NCBI RefSeq assembly: GCF_000473165.1
Contig: NZ_KI421504.1
Coordinates: forward strand, 1,146,501 to 1,210,500
Source: Leisingera aquimarina DSM 24565
Lineage (GTDB): Bacteria > Pseudomonadota > Alphaproteobacteria > Rhodobacterales > Rhodobacteraceae
Reading direction: 5' to 3'
Length of the DNA: 64,000 nt
Part shown: positions 62,232-64,000 of the stretch, piece by piece
Layout of the letters: the number at the start of each line of letters is the position of its first letter
How positions within the stretch are numbered: position 1 is the first letter of the stretch
Notes under the pieces: generated by a model
Told to the model about the DNA's origin: nothing
Seen by the model: the letters and a program-made list of their open reading frames with translations, nothing else
The model's database searches: none
Translations under genes and position numbers: made by a program

Positions 62232-63271
62232 GTGACGCAAAAACAGACCGCCCGCTGCTGCAGATCAAGAACCTGGAAAAGCGGTTCGATCTGGATCAGG
62301 GCTTCCTCGAGACGCTGAAGTTCAAACAGGGCAAGATCGTCCGCGAAAGCCGCTCGGTTCACGCGGTGAACAACGTCTCGCTGGACGTGGGCCGTGGCGA
62401 GGCGCTGTGTGTGGTTGGCGAGTCGGGCTGCGGCAAGTCCACTGTGGCGCGGCTGGTCGCGGGCCTGCTGACCCCCACCGCGGGCGAAATCCATTATGAC
62501 GGCCAGCGCATTGATGACCTGTCGCGTGGCGCCATGCAGCCCCTGCGCAAGAAGATCCAGATGATCTTCCAGAATCCCTATGCCTCGCTCAACCCGCGCA
62601 TGACCATCCGGCAAGCGCTGGAAGAACCCGTGCGCCACCACAACCCCGGCGCCTCGGCGGCGGAGGTGCGCGACAAGGTCACCGAGGTGATGTTGTCGGT
62701 GGGTGTCGATCCCAGCTGGGCCAAACGCTATCCGCATGAGTTTTCCGGAGGCCAGCGCCAGCGGATCGCCATTGCCCGCGCCCTGACGGTGGATCCGGAG
62801 TTCATCATCGCGGATGAGCCGATCAGCGCGCTGGACGTGTCGATCCAGGCGCAGGTGCTGAACCTGATGCTGGAAGCCAAGGAAAGCCGCGGCCTCACCT
62901 ATTTGTTCATTACCCACGACCTGAGTGTGGTGGAACATTTTGGTACCCGTGTTGCGGTTCTTTACCTTGGGTCGGTTTGCGAGGTTGCGGACACCGCGAC
63001 ATTGTTCTCCAACCCGAAACACCCTTATACTCGGGCCTTGCTGTCCGCAGTGCCGCAGCTCAAGGATGACCGGCCGAACCATATTCGCCTCAAGGGCGAG
63101 ATCCCGACGCCGATCAATCTGCCGCAAGGCTGCCCTTTCCAAAGCCGCTGCGCCTTTGCGGACGCTCGATGCAAGAGTGAACAGCCAAAAGCCATTCACC
63201 AGCCCGATGGCAGCCTTGTGGCCTGCCATGCTGTCGAAGAAGACAGGCTGGATGCGGTGGCCGCCGGTTAA
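62228..63271 (+). CDS. Peptide ABC transporter ATP-binding protein (DppF-type)
   Basis: This 347-residue ATPase has Walker A GESGCGKST (about 64-72), signature FSGGQRQRI, Walker B FIIADEPISALD and the H-loop LFITHDLSV. The C-terminal OppF-type domain with LPQGCPFQSRCAFADARC is present. It completes the SBP-permease-permease-ATPase-ATPase operon. The LysR-type regulator gene begins 14 bases after its stop. Confidence 0.94.
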   Translation: MSDAKTDRPLLQIKNLEKRFDLDQGFLETLKFKQGKIVRESRSVHAVNNVSLDVGRGEALCVVGESGCGKSTVARLVAGLLTPTAGEIHYDGQRIDDLSRGAMQPLRKKIQMIFQNPYASLNPRMTIRQALEEPVRHHNPGASAAEVRDKVTEVMLSVGVDPSWAKRYPHEFSGGQRQRIAIARALTVDPEFIIADEPISALDVSIQAQVLNLMLEAKESRGLTYLFITHDLSVVEHFGTRVAVLYLGSVCEVADTATLFSNPKHPYTRALLSAVPQLKDDRPNHIRLKGEIPTPINLPQGCPFQSRCAFADARCKSEQPKAIHQPDGSLVACHAVEEDRLDAVAAG

Positions 63272-63285
63272 GACGGGACGCCCAG

Positions 63286-64000
63286 TTGGACATCATCTGG
63301 CTTAAGGACTTCGAGGCTTTGGTCGCGTGCAAGAATTTCTCGCGCGCGGCCGAGGAGCGCAATGTCAGCCAGCCGGCTTTCTCCCGCCGCATCCGGGCGC
63401 TGGAGAATGAGATCGGCGTGCGGCTGATCAACCGCGAAACCCTGCCGCTGACGCTGACCCCGGCCGGCGAGGTGTTTCTGTCGCAGTCCCGCATCATGCT
63501 GCGCACCTACGAGGAAACCATTGAGCGCTGCCAGACGATTGATGCTGCGGGCGAAAATGTGATCCGCTTTGCCACGTCTCAGTCGCTTTACATGACGCAT
63601 TACAAGACGCTGATCGCGCCCCTGGCCAGCGAGGGCGGGGTGGATACCGATCTGAACTCCACCTCATGGGCTGCGGACCAGTTCGTCAGTGCGCTGCAGC
63701 AGGGCTATTGCGATGTGATCCTGACCTACTGGCATCCGTCGATGGATTTCCTGGGCCCGCTGGAGGTTGCCAATTTCGATCATCTGACCCTGTCCACCGA
63801 CCGTTATGTGCCGGTTTCCCGGACAACCCCTGACGGCGTGCCGGAGTTTTCCTTTCCCAAGGGCGGCAAGGATGCGGTGCCGCTGCTGTCTTATGGCGCT
63901 GTCTCGGCGTTGCGCTCGGTACAGGAATTCGCGCTGGCGCAGCTGTTGCCCGGCCAGAAGGTCTTTGTGGTCAATCAGAACGCGCTGGCCAATAGCGTCA
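63286..64000 (+). CDS. LysR-family transcriptional regulator (partial)
   Basis: The frame starts at TTG 63286 (MDIIWLKDFEALVACKNFSR) and stays open to the window edge (238 codons). The N-terminal helix-turn-helix is typical of LysR proteins: AAEERNVSQPAFSRRIRALE then NEIGVRLINRETLPLTLTPA. The start of the effector-binding domain follows from about residue 90. It directly follows the peptide transporter operon on the same strand, so it may be co-transcribed with or regulate it. The TTG start is supported by the family start; the ribosome-binding site is weak. Confidence 0.88.
   Translation, partial: MDIIWLKDFEALVACKNFSRAAEERNVSQPAFSRRIRALENEIGVRLINRETLPLTLTPAGEVFLSQSRIMLRTYEETIERCQTIDAAGENVIRFATSQSLYMTHYKTLIAPLASEGGVDTDLNSTSWAADQFVSALQQGYCDVILTYWHPSMDFLGPLEVANFDHLTLSTDRYVPVSRTTPDGVPEFSFPKGGKDAVPLLSYGAVSALRSVQEFALAQLLPGQKVFVVNQNALANSV

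Noticed and set aside
1-64000. CRISPR arrays or prophage
   Set aside because: No regularly spaced repeats of CRISPR length and no phage structural or integrase genes were found; the only mobile remnants are broken transposases.

Overview
The window is about 60% GC and looks like a chromosome segment from an alphaproteobacterium of the Rhodobacterales (Roseobacter group, Leisingera/Phaeobacter/Ruegeria-like). Three things point there: the ribosomal proteins, a bztABCD-type amino-acid transporter, and a split S10/spc/alpha locus without rpsD between rpsK and rpoA. The genus is inferred from protein character only; no search was run.

Positions 1-21,732 hold the S10-spc-alpha ribosomal protein locus in normal gene order but broken into blocks. 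Block 1 is rpsJ-rplC-rplD-rplW, ending in a terminator. A 2.9 kb insert follows, with a 170-aa unknown protein and a minus-strand, lower-GC cassette: an AIPR-like (abortive-infection type) gene overlapping a 42-aa membrane protein gene. Block 2 is rplB-rpsS-rplV-rpsC-rplP and a terminator, followed by three unrelated genes. Block 3 runs rpmC-rpsQ-rplN-rplX-rplE-rpsN-rpsH-rplF-rplR-rpsE-rpmD and a terminator, followed by two DUF1127 genes. Block 4 is rplO-secY-adk, and block 5 is rpsM-rpsK-rpoA-rplQ with its own promoter and terminator.

Positions 21,844-31,529 carry a chemoreceptor with duplicated CHASE3 modules and a class I DAHP synthase. The synthase is preceded by a putative attenuator whose leader peptide contains FWYFFY. 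A tightly packed housekeeping run follows: Do-type protease, rarA, crcB, an RluC-type synthase, a HAD phosphatase and an ATP12 chaperone. Positions 31,780-36,354 are the bztABCD amino-acid ABC transporter operon, with palindromic and tandem-repeat DNA in front of it.

Positions 36,385-50,411 are mostly minus-strand: a DUF411 protein, a SixA-like phosphatase overlapping a 4Fe-4S protein, a sterol-desaturase family protein, argB, a PepSY-TM protein with a DUF2946 protein, and the rpmH-rnpA-yidD...yidC-MOSC-engB cluster. That cluster is interrupted by ttcA and an EAL-domain protein. A plus-strand GYD protein and an SDR enzyme lie among them.

Positions 50,734-54,341 hold a TVP38-type membrane protein, a flavin disulfide reductase and an orphan sensor kinase, followed by tRNA-Arg(ACG). 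From 54,520 to about 57,430 is a graveyard of broken insertion sequences (IS110, IS3 and IS5-like). The window ends with a dipeptide/oligopeptide ABC transporter operon (57,584-63,271) and the start of a LysR-type regulator that runs off the edge.

The features most worth a second look are the AIPR/small-membrane-protein cassette inside the ribosomal operon, the aromatic leader-peptide attenuator, and a dispersed intergenic repeat seen four times.
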